From: Hohaiivirga grylli | GTDB lineage: Bacteria > Pseudomonadota > Alphaproteobacteria > Rhizobiales > Beijerinckiaceae | Assembly (NCBI RefSeq): GCF_039655745.1 | Contig: NZ_JBBYXI010000004.1 | Coordinates: forward strand, 62,001-126,000 | DNA: 64,000 bases | Direction of reading: 5' to 3' | Shown: piece by piece, positions 34,340 through 43,578 of the stretch | Numbering within the stretch: position 1 is the first letter of the stretch | Layout: each line of letters begins with the position of its first letter | Translations under genes and position numbers: made by a program | The notes under the pieces: generated by a model | Database searches by the model: none | Told to the model about the DNA's origin: nothing | The model's input: the letters and a program-made list of their open reading frames with translations, nothing else

Positions 34340-34906
34340 TCAGCCCTGTTGAGGTGAGCAGAAAATCGGAAAGATATTTTTCTTTGCCAGTAAGGGCATA
34401 GGATCAATCTTCTGCTGTGATACGCCGTGGTCAAACCAGCCAAAGCGCCCAACCAGAATCATATCTTCCTTGCGCTGAAAATTCTGCAGGATATCTGTTG
34501 GCTCACCATTCTGGCGGCAAAGGGAGTAATTCACCTGAGCCTGAGCCGCAGTTTCCTTAAAAAACTGGACTGTCTCTTCCAGGGCAAGCTTCGCGCGCTC
34601 AAGCAGTTGAGACCGGAGTTTGGCAGCATAGTAATTACCACCGGCCGGAATAAACCCGACATTGTCGAGCCGTTTGGCATCAATGGTTGCAATTCCTACG
34701 AGCTCTGCGGAAATTTCCTTTGCCATAATGACGGCATCAAGAATGGCAGCTTTCCCATAGGCACCACTCGTCAGCGCAACGATAATACGCCGCGGTGTAT
34801 CTTTGCTTGTCTGGAAAATATCCTGAGATGGACGTGTTGAATCTTCAGCCCAACCATCGCAATCATTCATTTGGACTGCGTCGGATCGGATAGTCATAGC
34901 CAGCAT
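34340..34906 (-). CDS. Universal stress protein (UspA) domain protein
   Basis: The 188-residue protein has an unusual N-terminal extension of about 38 residues and then a UspA fold: RRIIVALTSGAYGKAAILDA at the start and a C-terminal ATP-type motif region (DMILVGRFGWFDHG). Usp proteins are nucleotide-binding cytoplasmic proteins made under starvation or stress. It converges with the HutP-family gene. Its leader and first codons are nearly the same as those of madG, implying common control with malonate degradation. AGGAGG precedes the ATG. Its precise role is unknown. Confidence 0.82.
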   Translation of the reverse strand: MLAMTIRSDAVQMNDCDGWAEDSTRPSQDIFQTSKDTPRRIIVALTSGAYGKAAILDAVIMAKEISAELVGIATIDAKRLDNVGFIPAGGNYYAAKLRSQLLERAKLALEETVQFFKETAAQAQVNYSLCRQNGEPTDILQNFQRKEDMILVGRFGWFDHGVSQQKIDPMPLLAKKNIFPIFCSPQQG

Positions 34907-34951
34907 AGAAGTTTCCTCCTACCGCTCACCATGTCACATAATCACAATCGG
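34907..34951 (-). promoter_or_regulatory. Copy B of the shared mad/usp leader element
   Basis: The minus strand reads CCGATTGTGATTATGTGACA, then TGGTGAGCGG and TAGGAGG before the usp ATG. It is nearly identical to the madG leader except for a few single-base gaps, while the sequence farther upstream is unrelated. Confidence 0.7.
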
Positions 34952-35068
34952 TAACCTTGAAGAATAATACTTGAGCACAAGTTCACAATAAAACCTATAC
35001 AGGTTTATCCCTTATAAAACAAGCTTCGATCCGGTATTATTAGTTTTATGGTATCAAATGACTGTTCT

Positions 35069-35098
35069 GAAAAAATAAAAGCGGCCGAAAGGCCGCTC
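35069..35098 (-). terminator. Intrinsic terminator after the L,D-transpeptidase gene
   Basis: AGCGGCC (from 35098 down) pairs with GGCCGCT around a TTTC loop and is followed on the minus strand by TTTATTTTTTC. Confidence 0.88.
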
Positions 35099-35124
35099 TT
35101 TATCCTTTTTATGCTGATGCAATA

Positions 35125-35898
35125 TTACTGAGCTTCTGTCTCAGAGATACCGCCGTCAACATAGTGACCTTCTGCATCATCAGGCTCATCCGGGCCGGCG
35201 CCGAGAACGACGACACGTGTACCGGTTGGGACGCGGCTGAACAGATCAAGGATATCCTGATTGAACAGACGGATACAGCCAGAGGAGACACGTTCACCAA
35301 TTGACCATGGCTCATTTGTACCGTGGATACGGTAGAGGGTGTCTGAACCACCCTTGTAGAGGTAAAGTGCACGAGCACCGAGTGGATTGGCGATACCACC
35401 CTTGAGACCACCTGCATACGGGCCATAGCGTTTTGGCTCACGTTTGATCATTGCAGCGGTTGGGGTCCATGATGGCCAGGTTGCCTTACGGCCAACATAG
35501 GCACGGCCCTCAAAAGCCAGGCCAGCTTTAGCGACGCCGATACCATAACGCATGGCTTTACCTTCACCCATAACAAGGTAGAGGAAGCGGGCACGTGGGT
35601 CGACGATAATGGTGCCAGTTGGCTCACGTGTTTCGTAATCAACCATCTGACGGAGATTACGACGCTTGATTTCTGCAACATTAATTGCAGGGACATCAAC
35701 GCCATTATCATGAACCGCAGCATAAAGGTGGGCCATATCAGCATTGACCATGTTAGGGTCGGTTTGCTGGGATGGAGAGGCACAGGCAGCGGCAAGAAGA
35801 GGTAACCCAACCGCAACGACGAGGCGCTGGAATACCGTTTTTATTGAACTTGTTTTACACGTTGCGACTGTCACCTCAGTCTCCTTAAATTCACACAT
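35125..35898 (-). CDS. L,D-transpeptidase (YkuD domain), lipoprotein
   Basis: The protein has 257 residues with the start at 35898. It carries a lipoprotein-like signal (LPLLAAACAS) and a YkuD catalytic domain whose motif HGTNEPWSIGERVSSGCIRL contains the catalytic His and Cys. Such enzymes form 3-3 crosslinks in peptidoglycan or attach proteins to it, in the periplasm. Two in-frame ATGs further upstream (35907 and 35979) are possible; the ATG at 35898 has AGAGGG about nine bases away. It forms a single-gene unit with its own terminator. The C-terminal tail is acidic (PDEPDDAEGHY). Confidence 0.9.
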   Translation of the reverse strand: MCEFKETEVTVATCKTSSIKTVFQRLVVAVGLPLLAAACASPSQQTDPNMVNADMAHLYAAVHDNGVDVPAINVAEIKRRNLRQMVDYETREPTGTIIVDPRARFLYLVMGEGKAMRYGIGVAKAGLAFEGRAYVGRKATWPSWTPTAAMIKREPKRYGPYAGGLKGGIANPLGARALYLYKGGSDTLYRIHGTNEPWSIGERVSSGCIRLFNQDILDLFSRVPTGTRVVVLGAGPDEPDDAEGHYVDGGISETEAQ

Positions 35899-36192
35899 CT
35901 GTTTCATCCCTCTGCCGACTGGCAGAATATGGCTGGCTAAGAGCCATTCATGTTTTTTCTGTGGCAAGAAATTAATCATTCCTAGTGGTGTAGCAGACTT
36001 GTTACACTAAGGCTGGTCATCCCGTGCTTACAAAAATATGTTACAATGCATTTCGCTCAAGCTTGTCATCTAAATGAAATGCATTCAAAAACTTAGTCTT
36101 CGGTCTAGTCTCTATTTCTAAACATTTTGCTAATCGTTAATTTGGTTTATTCTGCTTCTTAATTTGTAAATAAAATCAAATAATTAAATGGT

Positions 36193-36819
36193 TTATTGTT
36201 GTTTTCTTGATGCCTTGTGCAAATGAAACCAGAAGCGACTACCAAGTAAAATGAAGAGAATCAGCGCATAGATTAAGGGCCATGTGATATCGCGTTTAAC
36301 CAGCCACCAGTAATGTACAACGCCCAGCGTAGCACTGACATAAACCAGTTTGTGCAGATTGGTCCATTGTTTCCCAAGACGTCTGATCCAGCCACGTGTT
36401 GAGGTGATGGCAAGCGGGAGCATCAGCAGTAATGCGGCCATACCGACTGTGATATAGGGACGTTGAAAAATATCCTGAATAATGTCGTTGAAACGGAATA
36501 CCTTATCAAAAGCCAGATAAGCCAAGATATGAAGTACGCCATAAAAGAAGGCAAATAATCCAAACATACGCCTGTATCTGATGAGCCAGTTCCAGTGGGT
36601 CAGGCGTCTTGCTGGCGTGATAAGGAGCGTGAGCATCAGAAAATTGATACACCAATCTCCAGTGATATGTTCAATTGTCTGGGCAGGATTTGCACCCAGA
36701 TCAAGTGGGGCTTGAAAGTAGAACGCAGATATCAACTCTGTTGCAAGCTTCAAGGCTGGAAGTAATGCCAGAAGAAAGACAACTGGTTTGGTTACTCCGA
36801 TAATGTCCGGTTTCTTCAT
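36193..36819 (-). CDS. msrQ: MsrQ, heme-binding membrane subunit of methionine sulfoxide reductase
   Basis: The protein of about 208 residues has six transmembrane segments of the ferric-reductase-like (YedZ) family. Heme-ligand histidines are in LFAFFYGVLHILAYL and in NLHKLVYVSATLGVVHYW. It passes electrons from the membrane to MsrP, which repairs oxidised methionine in periplasmic proteins. A TTG at 36837 overlapping the msrP stop, or the ATG at 36819, may be the start; neither has a strong ribosome site. It directly follows msrP in one operon. Confidence 0.92.
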   Translation of the reverse strand: MKKPDIIGVTKPVVFLLALLPALKLATELISAFYFQAPLDLGANPAQTIEHITGDWCINFLMLTLLITPARRLTHWNWLIRYRRMFGLFAFFYGVLHILAYLAFDKVFRFNDIIQDIFQRPYITVGMAALLLMLPLAITSTRGWIRRLGKQWTNLHKLVYVSATLGVVHYWWLVKRDITWPLIYALILFILLGSRFWFHLHKASRKQQ

Positions 36820-36833
36820 GTTCGGTGATATGC

Positions 36834-37781
36834 TCAATAATATTTTGATAAATCCATGCCTGTATAAAGCGATGCTACCTGATCAGCATATCCATTAAAT
36901 GGCAGAGTGGGTTGCGAGGCAAACAGATTAGGGAGTGCCCGTTCGTATTGCTGGCTCCAGCGCGGATGACTGACGGCGGGGTTCACATTGGCATAAAACC
37001 CATATTCCTGCGGCTGAATTTCCACCCATGATGTTTTGGGCTGTTTCTCAACGAATGCAATACGAACAATAGATTTCGCACCTTTGAACCCATATTTCCA
37101 AGGCACGATCAGGCGAATAGGTGCTCCATTCTGATTGGGAAGCAGATCACCATACAAGCCTACGGTGAGCAGTGTCAGGGGATGCATGGCTTCATCTATC
37201 CGCAGGCCTTCCTTGTATGGCCAGTCGATGATGGGATAGCGGAGGCCGGTCATATTCTCTTTTTGGACAACAGTTGTGAATTCAACGTATTTTGCCTTGC
37301 TTGTCGGGTTCACAAGCTTGGCAAGTTCCCGGAATTCGAAACCAATCCACGGTACAACCATTGACCATGCCTCAACACAACGGAACCGATAGACACGCTC
37401 CTGTAGCGGGAGTTTCAGCAAGTCATCAATGTCAAATATTCTGGGTGTCTCAACTTCGCCAGTAACCTCAACAGTCCATGGTCGTGTCACCAGTCGTTCC
37501 GCGTAGCGTGACGGAGATGATTTATCCGTCCCGAATTCGTAATAATTATTATAGGTACTGATAATATTCTTGGCCGTTGGTGTTACATCTACGCTAAAAT
37601 CTTTATTGCGCGTTGCGGGTAATGTTCCATCAATCTGAGCAGCATGTAGCTGTTTTGGAGACAGGCCCATGCTTGCCGCTGCCAGAGTACCTCCTGCAGC
37701 TGCCATAAAGGAACGCCTGTTAAGGAAGATATCTTTCGGTGTAATTTCCGATGACGGTATATGGTCTTTGAAGTGGGCCAT
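36834..37781 (-). CDS. msrP: MsrP, periplasmic methionine sulfoxide reductase catalytic subunit
   Basis: The 315-residue molybdopterin oxidoreductase has a twin-arginine signal (NRRSFMAAAGG). The molybdenum-ligating cysteine lies in the YRFRCVEAWSMVVPW segment. It reduces methionine sulfoxide in periplasmic proteins with electrons from MsrQ. Length is as usual for YedY/MsrP. The genes msrP and msrQ overlap or abut on the minus strand, so they are cotranscribed. Confidence 0.95.
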   Translation of the reverse strand: MAHFKDHIPSSEITPKDIFLNRRSFMAAAGGTLAAASMGLSPKQLHAAQIDGTLPATRNKDFSVDVTPTAKNIISTYNNYYEFGTDKSSPSRYAERLVTRPWTVEVTGEVETPRIFDIDDLLKLPLQERVYRFRCVEAWSMVVPWIGFEFRELAKLVNPTSKAKYVEFTTVVQKENMTGLRYPIIDWPYKEGLRIDEAMHPLTLLTVGLYGDLLPNQNGAPIRLIVPWKYGFKGAKSIVRIAFVEKQPKTSWVEIQPQEYGFYANVNPAVSHPRWSQQYERALPNLFASQPTLPFNGYADQVASLYTGMDLSKYY

Positions 37782-37976
37782 GATCTTCTCAATCCATATT
37801 TAAAAATTAAGATTTTCGATGTTCTTTAGAAATATATATCAATGACATCAAACATAAAGACTTGGTCAATAGACAAGTTATGTGCGACAGCATAACAAGT
37901 CACCCTGTAGGTTTTTACGTTTAAGAGTGACTTCTGGATTATAGAAAAGCCAGTTTATGGGCTCTGGGGAATAAGA

Positions 37977-38834
37977 ATGTTCGATAACAGTTTTGTTTTT
38001 ACACTCTCTTGTGAAGATCGGCCAGGAATTGTTTCGGCCGTTACAACAGAGCTATTCAAGATTGGCGCCAATATTGCCGAGAGTAATCAGTTCTGGGATC
38101 GTCAGACAAACCAGTTCTTCATGCGTATTGCATTCACATGCCCGCCAAGTGTTACATACGAGGAAATAGAGCGTGCTCTCGCGCAGCCATCCCAACATTT
38201 TGGCATGACCACCAAGTTGATTAACGGTGCCCGTAAGCCAAAGATACTGATCATGGTTTCAAAGTTTGACCATGCTATGTTGCATCTTCTCTACCAAATT
38301 AAGGTTGGCTGGCTGGGGGCTGAGGTCGTCGCAATTGTCTCCAACCATGATGACAGCCGCGCAACTGCCGAGCTTAATGGCATTCCGTATTATCTGTTAC
38401 CCGTGAAAGCTGAAACCAAGAGGGTACAGGAAGCAAAGCTTCTGGAAATTATCGAGCAGAGTGGTGCCGAACTTGTGGTTCTGGCACGCTATATGCAGGT
38501 TCTTTCTGATGATCTGTCGCGCATACTCTCTGGCCGGGTGATTAATATTCATCATTCATTCCTGCCGAGTTTCAAGGGGGCAAAGCCTTATCATCAGGCC
38601 TATGACCGTGGTGTGAAACTGATTGGTGCCACGGCCCATTATGTAACGGCTGATCTTGATGAAGGGCCGATTATCGAACAGGAAACGCAGCGTGTGACTC
38701 ATGCCATGAGTGCTGATGATCTTCTGGCAACAGGACGCGATATTGAGAGCCGTGTATTGGCTCGTGCCGTCAAAAACCATGTTGAGAGCAGGGTTCTGCT
38801 GAATGGCCGAAAGACGGTTGTCTTCTCTTCCTGA
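37977..38834 (+). CDS. purU: Formyltetrahydrofolate deformylase PurU
   Basis: The 285-residue cytoplasmic enzyme hydrolyses 10-formyltetrahydrofolate to formate and tetrahydrofolate, balancing one-carbon pools and supplying formate for purine synthesis. It has an N-terminal ACT domain (about 1-85, LSCEDRPGIVSAVT) and a formyltransferase-type catalytic domain with NIHHSFLPSFKGAKPYHQAY and the final GATAHYVTADLDEGPII. GGGGAATAAG precedes the start. It stands alone with its own terminator. Confidence 0.96.
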   Translation: MFDNSFVFTLSCEDRPGIVSAVTTELFKIGANIAESNQFWDRQTNQFFMRIAFTCPPSVTYEEIERALAQPSQHFGMTTKLINGARKPKILIMVSKFDHAMLHLLYQIKVGWLGAEVVAIVSNHDDSRATAELNGIPYYLLPVKAETKRVQEAKLLEIIEQSGAELVVLARYMQVLSDDLSRILSGRVINIHHSFLPSFKGAKPYHQAYDRGVKLIGATAHYVTADLDEGPIIEQETQRVTHAMSADDLLATGRDIESRVLARAVKNHVESRVLLNGRKTVVFSS

Positions 38835-38841
38835 TCCAAAG

Positions 38842-38868
38842 AGCCCCCGTTTTCGGGGGCTTTCTTTA
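38842..38868 (+). terminator. Intrinsic terminator after purU
   Basis: AGCCCCCG pairs with CGGGGGCT around a TTTT loop and is followed by a T-rich run. Confidence 0.92.
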
Positions 38869-39097
38869 TTAACCAACTATTAACTTTAAGCGTCAGTTCC
38901 TCTGTCCTGTTAAGGCGCTGTTTACCGGTAGGGCATTTATCTTGGCTGTATACCCGTGAGTGGGATTTGATTTCGTTCATTCCGGCAAATGCTGGAATGG
39001 ATCTCGCAATCAAGGATATCAAATGCTGATATCCATGCTCTAAAAGGCTGGTTGCCAGATCGAAGATGGTACAACAGGATAAAGAAGGAGCCGCGAT

Positions 39098-39835
39098 ATG
39101 AAACGCTTGCTTGTTACTCTTCTTGCCGCAACAGGTCTGAGCAGCGCAGCATTCGCATCTGACCTGCCATACGGCAGCAACAACAATTACTATGCTCCGG
39201 CACAGTCCTTTACATGGGCTGGTTTCTACGCAGGTCTGAATGCCGGCTATGGCTGGAACACCAGCGATGATAACAAGATTAACGACCATTTCGGTACGCT
39301 TTCTTACGGCGGAAGCAAGAAAAGCGACGGTTTTACCGGTGGTCTGCAGATTGGTTATAACTTCCAGTCCGGTAGCATTGTCTATGGTCTTGAAGCTGAC
39401 CTGAATATGGCCAACCTCAGACGCCGTGACTCCGGTTTCGGAAACTATACCGGCAAGGCTGAAACATATTCTGTTTCCAGCAAGACAAGCTGGTTCGGTA
39501 CAATCCGCCCACGTCTCGGTTTTGCTGTAACGGATCGGTTCCTGGTTTTTGCAACTGGTGGTCTGGCTTACGGTAAGGTTAAGCTGAACAGTGAATATCA
39601 GACAGGTTTTTATCAGCTTGGTGGCAATAATGATGACATGCGTTGGGGCTGGACCCTTGGCGCAGGTGTTGAATATGCCATTACCAATAACCTGACCATT
39701 AAGGGCGAATATGCTTATATCGACCTTTCTGACAAAAGCCATACATGGCAGGGCCGTACAAACTTTAACGCAATGACTGTTAAAGACTCTCCGAGTTTTC
39801 AGGTTCTGCGTGCTGGTGTGAACTACAAGTTCTGA
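39098..39835 (+). CDS. Outer membrane beta-barrel protein (Omp25/Omp31-like)
   Basis: The 245-residue protein has a cleavable signal peptide (ending AAFA) and an 8-stranded barrel pattern: WAGFYAGLNAGYGW at the start, GGLQIGYNFQ, WFGTIRPRLGFAV, and a C-terminal phenylalanine (RAGVNYKF). This porin family is typical of Alphaproteobacteria and forms abundant surface proteins. AAGGAG precedes the ATG. It is a single-gene unit flanked by terminators. Its transport or structural role is not determined by sequence. Confidence 0.92.
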   Translation: MKRLLVTLLAATGLSSAAFASDLPYGSNNNYYAPAQSFTWAGFYAGLNAGYGWNTSDDNKINDHFGTLSYGGSKKSDGFTGGLQIGYNFQSGSIVYGLEADLNMANLRRRDSGFGNYTGKAETYSVSSKTSWFGTIRPRLGFAVTDRFLVFATGGLAYGKVKLNSEYQTGFYQLGGNNDDMRWGWTLGAGVEYAITNNLTIKGEYAYIDLSDKSHTWQGRTNFNAMTVKDSPSFQVLRAGVNYKF

Positions 39836-39863
39836 GCCAGAATCAAAATATATGATTTTCAAG

Positions 39864-39896
39864 AGCGGTGGGGTCATTCCCGCCGCTTTTGGTTTT
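39864..39896 (+). terminator. Intrinsic terminator after the outer membrane protein gene
   Basis: AGCGGTGGG (39864-39872) pairs with CCCGCCGCT (39879-39887, one G-T pair), then TTTTGGTTTT. Confidence 0.85.
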
Positions 39897-40111
39897 CTGA
39901 ATATCTTATATTTACTTATATCTTAGCGCTATTTGCACCTTTTTGAATGTCAGGCTATATGTAACTCTGACAATAACCTGTTCGGAGATGATAACTTGCG
40001 CATATTCAAAAATTTGAATTGTCTTGCTTGTCTTCTGGCAGGGTCTTCTGCAGTTGGAAGTGATTGTCTTCTGGGGGGATTTCTTCAGGTCAGTAACTAG
40101 GAGGGGTAAGT

Positions 40112-42187
40112 ATGGGTCGTATAGCATCCCATATCGGTTGGGCCCTACTTGCAGTAGTCGGAGCTTTTGCTCTTGGCTATGTTGCATTAAATAGGGGTGA
40201 GACGATCAATGCTCTTTGGATTGTCGTCGCAGCAGTTTCTATCTATCTCGTCGCCTATCGTTATTACAGTTTATACATCGCAAAAAATGTCATGGGTCTT
40301 GATCCAACGCGTATGACGCCGGCCTGGCGCCATAATGACGGCCTTGACTATGTTCCAACAAATAAAAACGTTTTGTTCGGTCACCACTTTGCCGCTATTG
40401 CCGGTGCTGGTCCGCTTGTCGGTCCTGTGCTAGCAGCGCAGATGGGTTACCTTCCTGGCATGCTCTGGCTGATTGCCGGTGTTGTGCTTGCCGGTGCGGT
40501 ACAGGACTTCATGGTTCTGTTCGTTTCCATGCGTCGTGATGGTCGCTCCTTGGGTGATCTTGTGAAGATGGAACTCGGTTTTATCCCGGGTGTACTTGCA
40601 CTGTTCGGTGCATTCATGATCATGATCATCATTCTGGCCGTTCTTGCCCTGATTGTTGTTAAGGCTCTTGCCGACAGCCCATGGGGTACATTCACGGTTA
40701 TGGCCACAATCCCGATAGCTCTGTTTATGGGTATCTATACCCGTTACATTCGACAGGGCCGTATTGGTGAAGTATCGCTCATTGGTCTGGTTATGCTGCT
40801 TGCTGCCATTATCGTTGGTGGCTGGGTGCATGATAGTGCCGAATGGAGCCAGGTCTTCCACTTTAACGGTGTTCAGCTGACATGGATTCTGATCGGCTAT
40901 GGCTTTGTTGCCGCCGTTCTACCAGTCTGGCTGCTGCTGGCCCCACGTGACTACCTGTCGACCTTCCTCAAGATTGGTACGATTGTTGGTCTGGCCATCG
41001 GTATTCTGATTGTTCGTCCGAACCTTGAAATGCCTGCTCTGACACAGTTCGCTTCCAGCGCACATGGTCCGGCATGGACAGGCAGCATGTTCCCGTTCCT
41101 GTTCATCACCATCGCCTGTGGTGCGGTCTCTGGTTTCCATGCTCTGATTTCTTCCGGTACAACACCGAAGATGCTTGAGAATGAAACCCATGCCCGTTTC
41201 ATCGGTTATGGCGGCATGCTCATGGAATCCTTCGTTGCGATCATGGCTCTTGTCGCTGCTTCGGTTATTCAGCCAGGCATCTACTTCGCCATGAACAGCC
41301 CGGGTGCACTCATCGGTACAACACCGGAAAGTGTAGCCCAGGTTATCAACGGCTGGGGCTTTGTGCTGACACCGGACATGCTGACACAGATGGCTAAGGA
41401 TGTTGGTGAAAACTCCATCATCTCCCGTGCCGGTGGTGCGCCAACACTTGCTGTTGGTATGGCGCATATCATGCATCAGGTGATTGCTGGTGAAGGTATG
41501 ATGGCCTTCTGGTATCACTTCGCCATTCTGTTCGAAGCACTCTTCATCCTGACGGCTGTGGATGCCGGTACACGTTCTGGCCGCTTTATGCTGCAGGATC
41601 TTCTGGGTACCTTCGTTCCAGCTCTGAAGAAGACAGACAACCTTGGTGCGAACCTTCTTGCAACCGGCCTTTGCGTGGCTGCATGGGGCTACTTCCTGTA
41701 TCAGGGTGTGGTTGATCCGCTTGGTGGTATTAACACCTTGTGGCCATTGTTCGGTATTGCCAACCAGATGCTTGCCGCTATGGCACTCGTCCTTTGTGCG
41801 GTTGTTATCGTTAAGATGAAACGCGCTAAGTACGTCTGGGTCGCTCTGGTTCCAACAGCCTGGCTGCTTATCACCACGATGTCTGCCGGCTGGCTCAAGG
41901 TCTTTTCTGCAGATGCCAAGATTGGCTTCCTTGCCGTTGCCGATGCCGCAAAAGCTTTGATGGCTGAAGGTAAGGTCATGGGTCTGGCCAAGAATGCTGG
42001 CGATATGGAACGTATCATCTTCAACAATCGTCTTGATGCTGGCTTGACGCTGGTATTCATGTTCATTGTTCTGAGCGTGACAGTCTATGGTATTCTGGCT
42101 ATTATGAAGGCCAACAAAGAGAATAAGCCAACCGCTGCAGAAGTTCCTTATGAGCGTCTGCCAGAAGGTGCCAAGGCTATTTCTTAA
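40112..42187 (+). CDS. cstA: Carbon starvation protein CstA family (peptide/pyruvate transporter)
   Basis: The 691-residue protein with more than 15 hydrophobic segments belongs to the CstA/BtsT family. Members import pyruvate or small peptides under carbon limitation. Family signatures are present: HHFAAIAGAGPLVGPVLAAQ near the N-terminus and SGFHALISSGTTPKM in the middle. A strong AGGAGGGG ribosome site precedes the ATG. It is followed by ybdD and a yjiA-type GTPase, the same set as btsT-yjiX-yjiA in Escherichia coli. A large antisense open frame over this gene is only a shadow. Confidence 0.95.
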   Translation: MGRIASHIGWALLAVVGAFALGYVALNRGETINALWIVVAAVSIYLVAYRYYSLYIAKNVMGLDPTRMTPAWRHNDGLDYVPTNKNVLFGHHFAAIAGAGPLVGPVLAAQMGYLPGMLWLIAGVVLAGAVQDFMVLFVSMRRDGRSLGDLVKMELGFIPGVLALFGAFMIMIIILAVLALIVVKALADSPWGTFTVMATIPIALFMGIYTRYIRQGRIGEVSLIGLVMLLAAIIVGGWVHDSAEWSQVFHFNGVQLTWILIGYGFVAAVLPVWLLLAPRDYLSTFLKIGTIVGLAIGILIVRPNLEMPALTQFASSAHGPAWTGSMFPFLFITIACGAVSGFHALISSGTTPKMLENETHARFIGYGGMLMESFVAIMALVAASVIQPGIYFAMNSPGALIGTTPESVAQVINGWGFVLTPDMLTQMAKDVGENSIISRAGGAPTLAVGMAHIMHQVIAGEGMMAFWYHFAILFEALFILTAVDAGTRSGRFMLQDLLGTFVPALKKTDNLGANLLATGLCVAAWGYFLYQGVVDPLGGINTLWPLFGIANQMLAAMALVLCAVVIVKMKRAKYVWVALVPTAWLLITTMSAGWLKVFSADAKIGFLAVADAAKALMAEGKVMGLAKNAGDMERIIFNNRLDAGLTLVFMFIVLSVTVYGILAIMKANKENKPTAAEVPYERLPEGAKAIS

Positions 42188-42196
42188 ACTAAATCC

Positions 42197-42220
42197 GGGA
42201 CCGGCAGTTATGCCGGTCCC
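42197..42220 (+). other. Intercistronic hairpin between cstA and ybdD
   Basis: GGGACCGGC (42197-42205) pairs perfectly with GCCGGTCCC (42212-42220). No T run follows directly, so partial termination or 3'-end protection of cstA mRNA is more likely than full termination. Confidence 0.65.
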
Positions 42221-42244
42221 TCGTCTCTTAGAAGGTAACAGGCA

Positions 42245-42442
42245 ATGTTCCAGAATCTTGCAAAAGCAGGACGCTATCTCGGACAGACAGCCCGTCTCAT
42301 GGTCGGGGTTCCAGATTATGATACCTATGTTCAGCATATGCGTCTTAAGCATCCGGATAAACCTTACATGACTTATGAAGAGTTTTTCCGCGAACGTCAG
42401 GAAGCGCGTTATGGTGGCAAAAACGGCGGCCGCTGCTGCTGA
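42245..42442 (+). CDS. ybdD: YbdD/YjiX family small protein
   Basis: The 65-residue soluble protein of the DUF466 family is conserved next to CstA-type transporters and needed for their full activity in some bacteria. Its family pattern is intact: VGVPDYDTYVQHMR, then HPDKPYMTYEEFFRERQ and ARYGG. It ends with a Cys-Cys pair. It lies 57 bases after cstA and is followed by a terminator before the GTPase gene. Confidence 0.92.
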   Translation: MFQNLAKAGRYLGQTARLMVGVPDYDTYVQHMRLKHPDKPYMTYEEFFRERQEARYGGKNGGRCC

Positions 42443-42478
42443 TCAGGTGCATCCCGCAAGGGTCACCCCGTGTTTTTC

Positions 42479-42505
42479 AAGGTGGCCGTTAAAGGCCACC
42501 TTTTT
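42479..42505 (+). terminator. Intrinsic terminator after ybdD
   Basis: AAGGTGGCC pairs with GGCCACCTT around a 6-nt loop and is followed by a T run. The GTPase start lies only 15 bases downstream. Confidence 0.9.
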
Positions 42506-42519
42506 ATTTGGATAAACTG

Positions 42520-43515
42520 ATGACAGACATGCAACTCGTACCTGTAACTGTTCTGACCGGGTTTCTTGGTTCAGGTAAAACGACATTGATCAACTATCTT
42601 CTTGAGCAACACCCGGAAGAAAAGATTGCGATTGTCGAGAACGAGTTTGGTGCCGTCAATATTGATAGCGCATTGCTTAAGCCACAGACTGGTGTTGAAA
42701 TTATTGAACTCTCGAGTGGTTGCATCTGCTGTTCTGTCAGAGGAGAGCTGACGGAAGCACTTCATGACCTTTTGAGCCGCCGGGATCAGGGAACACTCAA
42801 GTTTGATCGCCTGATTTTGGAAACAACGGGTCTGGCCGATCCCGCGCCGGTTGTTCAGACCTTCTTTGTTGATGAGCAGCTGCGTGAACGTATTGCACTT
42901 GATGCTGTTGTGACATTGGTTGATTGCGAACACGCCAATCGGCAAATGGATGAAAACCGTGTGGCTGTTTCGCAGGTTGGATTTGCAGATCGCCTTATTC
43001 TGACAAAGGTGGATCGCGTAGATGCTGCGGCAAAAACCAAGCTTGTTGAACGTCTTCGCAAGATCAATGCCCGTGCTGAAATTATCGAGGCAGATCATGG
43101 ACGTTTGCCGCGTGCCGCTTGGATTGATGTGGCAGCCTTCAATCTGGATGATGCCCTGAAAGTTGACCCGTCGTTTCTTGAGAAACCGCAGGATGATGAG
43201 AATGAGCACTCATGGGAAGATAACATTCAGTCGCGGGTTTATCAGGCTGGTGAACTGGATATCGGTCTGATTGGCAACTTCATGGAAGAAACGATTGAAC
43301 GCTTTGGCAATGATATGCTGCGCTATAAAGGAATCTTCGCGATTGCCGGAGAGCCACGCCGTCTGATTGTTCAAGGAGTTCATAAGGTGGTTGGCTTCGA
43401 TTATGGCTCAGAGTGGCAACCGGAAGAGACACGTGGCTCAACTCTGGTTATCATCGGCCGCGAGCTGCCAGTTAAGGATATCCGGGAAGGATTTCGCGCC
43501 TGCGAAGATCACTAG
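42520..43515 (+). CDS. yjiA: CobW/YjiA family (COG0523) metal-chaperone GTPase
   Basis: The 331-residue G3E-family GTPase has the Walker A motif GFLGSGKTT, the metal-binding CxCC motif (SSGCICCS), the Walker B region LETTGLADPAP, the NKxD-like TKVD, and a C-terminal CobW domain. Such proteins are proposed to deliver metals to enzymes. Placement after cstA-ybdD matches yjiX-yjiA in enterobacteria, so the symbol is by synteny. A TTG at 42508 could also start the frame. The metal specificity is unknown. Confidence 0.88.
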   Translation: MTDMQLVPVTVLTGFLGSGKTTLINYLLEQHPEEKIAIVENEFGAVNIDSALLKPQTGVEIIELSSGCICCSVRGELTEALHDLLSRRDQGTLKFDRLILETTGLADPAPVVQTFFVDEQLRERIALDAVVTLVDCEHANRQMDENRVAVSQVGFADRLILTKVDRVDAAAKTKLVERLRKINARAEIIEADHGRLPRAAWIDVAAFNLDDALKVDPSFLEKPQDDENEHSWEDNIQSRVYQAGELDIGLIGNFMEETIERFGNDMLRYKGIFAIAGEPRRLIVQGVHKVVGFDYGSEWQPEETRGSTLVIIGRELPVKDIREGFRACEDH

Positions 43516-43578
43516 TTTTCAGTCGTTTTTGCAGGTGCCAAGTATAACAAAAAATTCCTGATTTCATCCGTTCTGCCT

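Noticed and set aside
38699..39877. 392-codon open frame on the minus strand, antisense to purU and the outer membrane protein gene
   Set aside because: It covers two well-supported genes and a terminator, has cysteine-rich composition without any recognisable domain, and has no ribosome site.
40919..42352. 477-codon open frame on the minus strand, antisense to cstA
   Set aside because: It is a composition shadow of the strongly supported cstA gene: rich in His, Gln and Asn, no family features.
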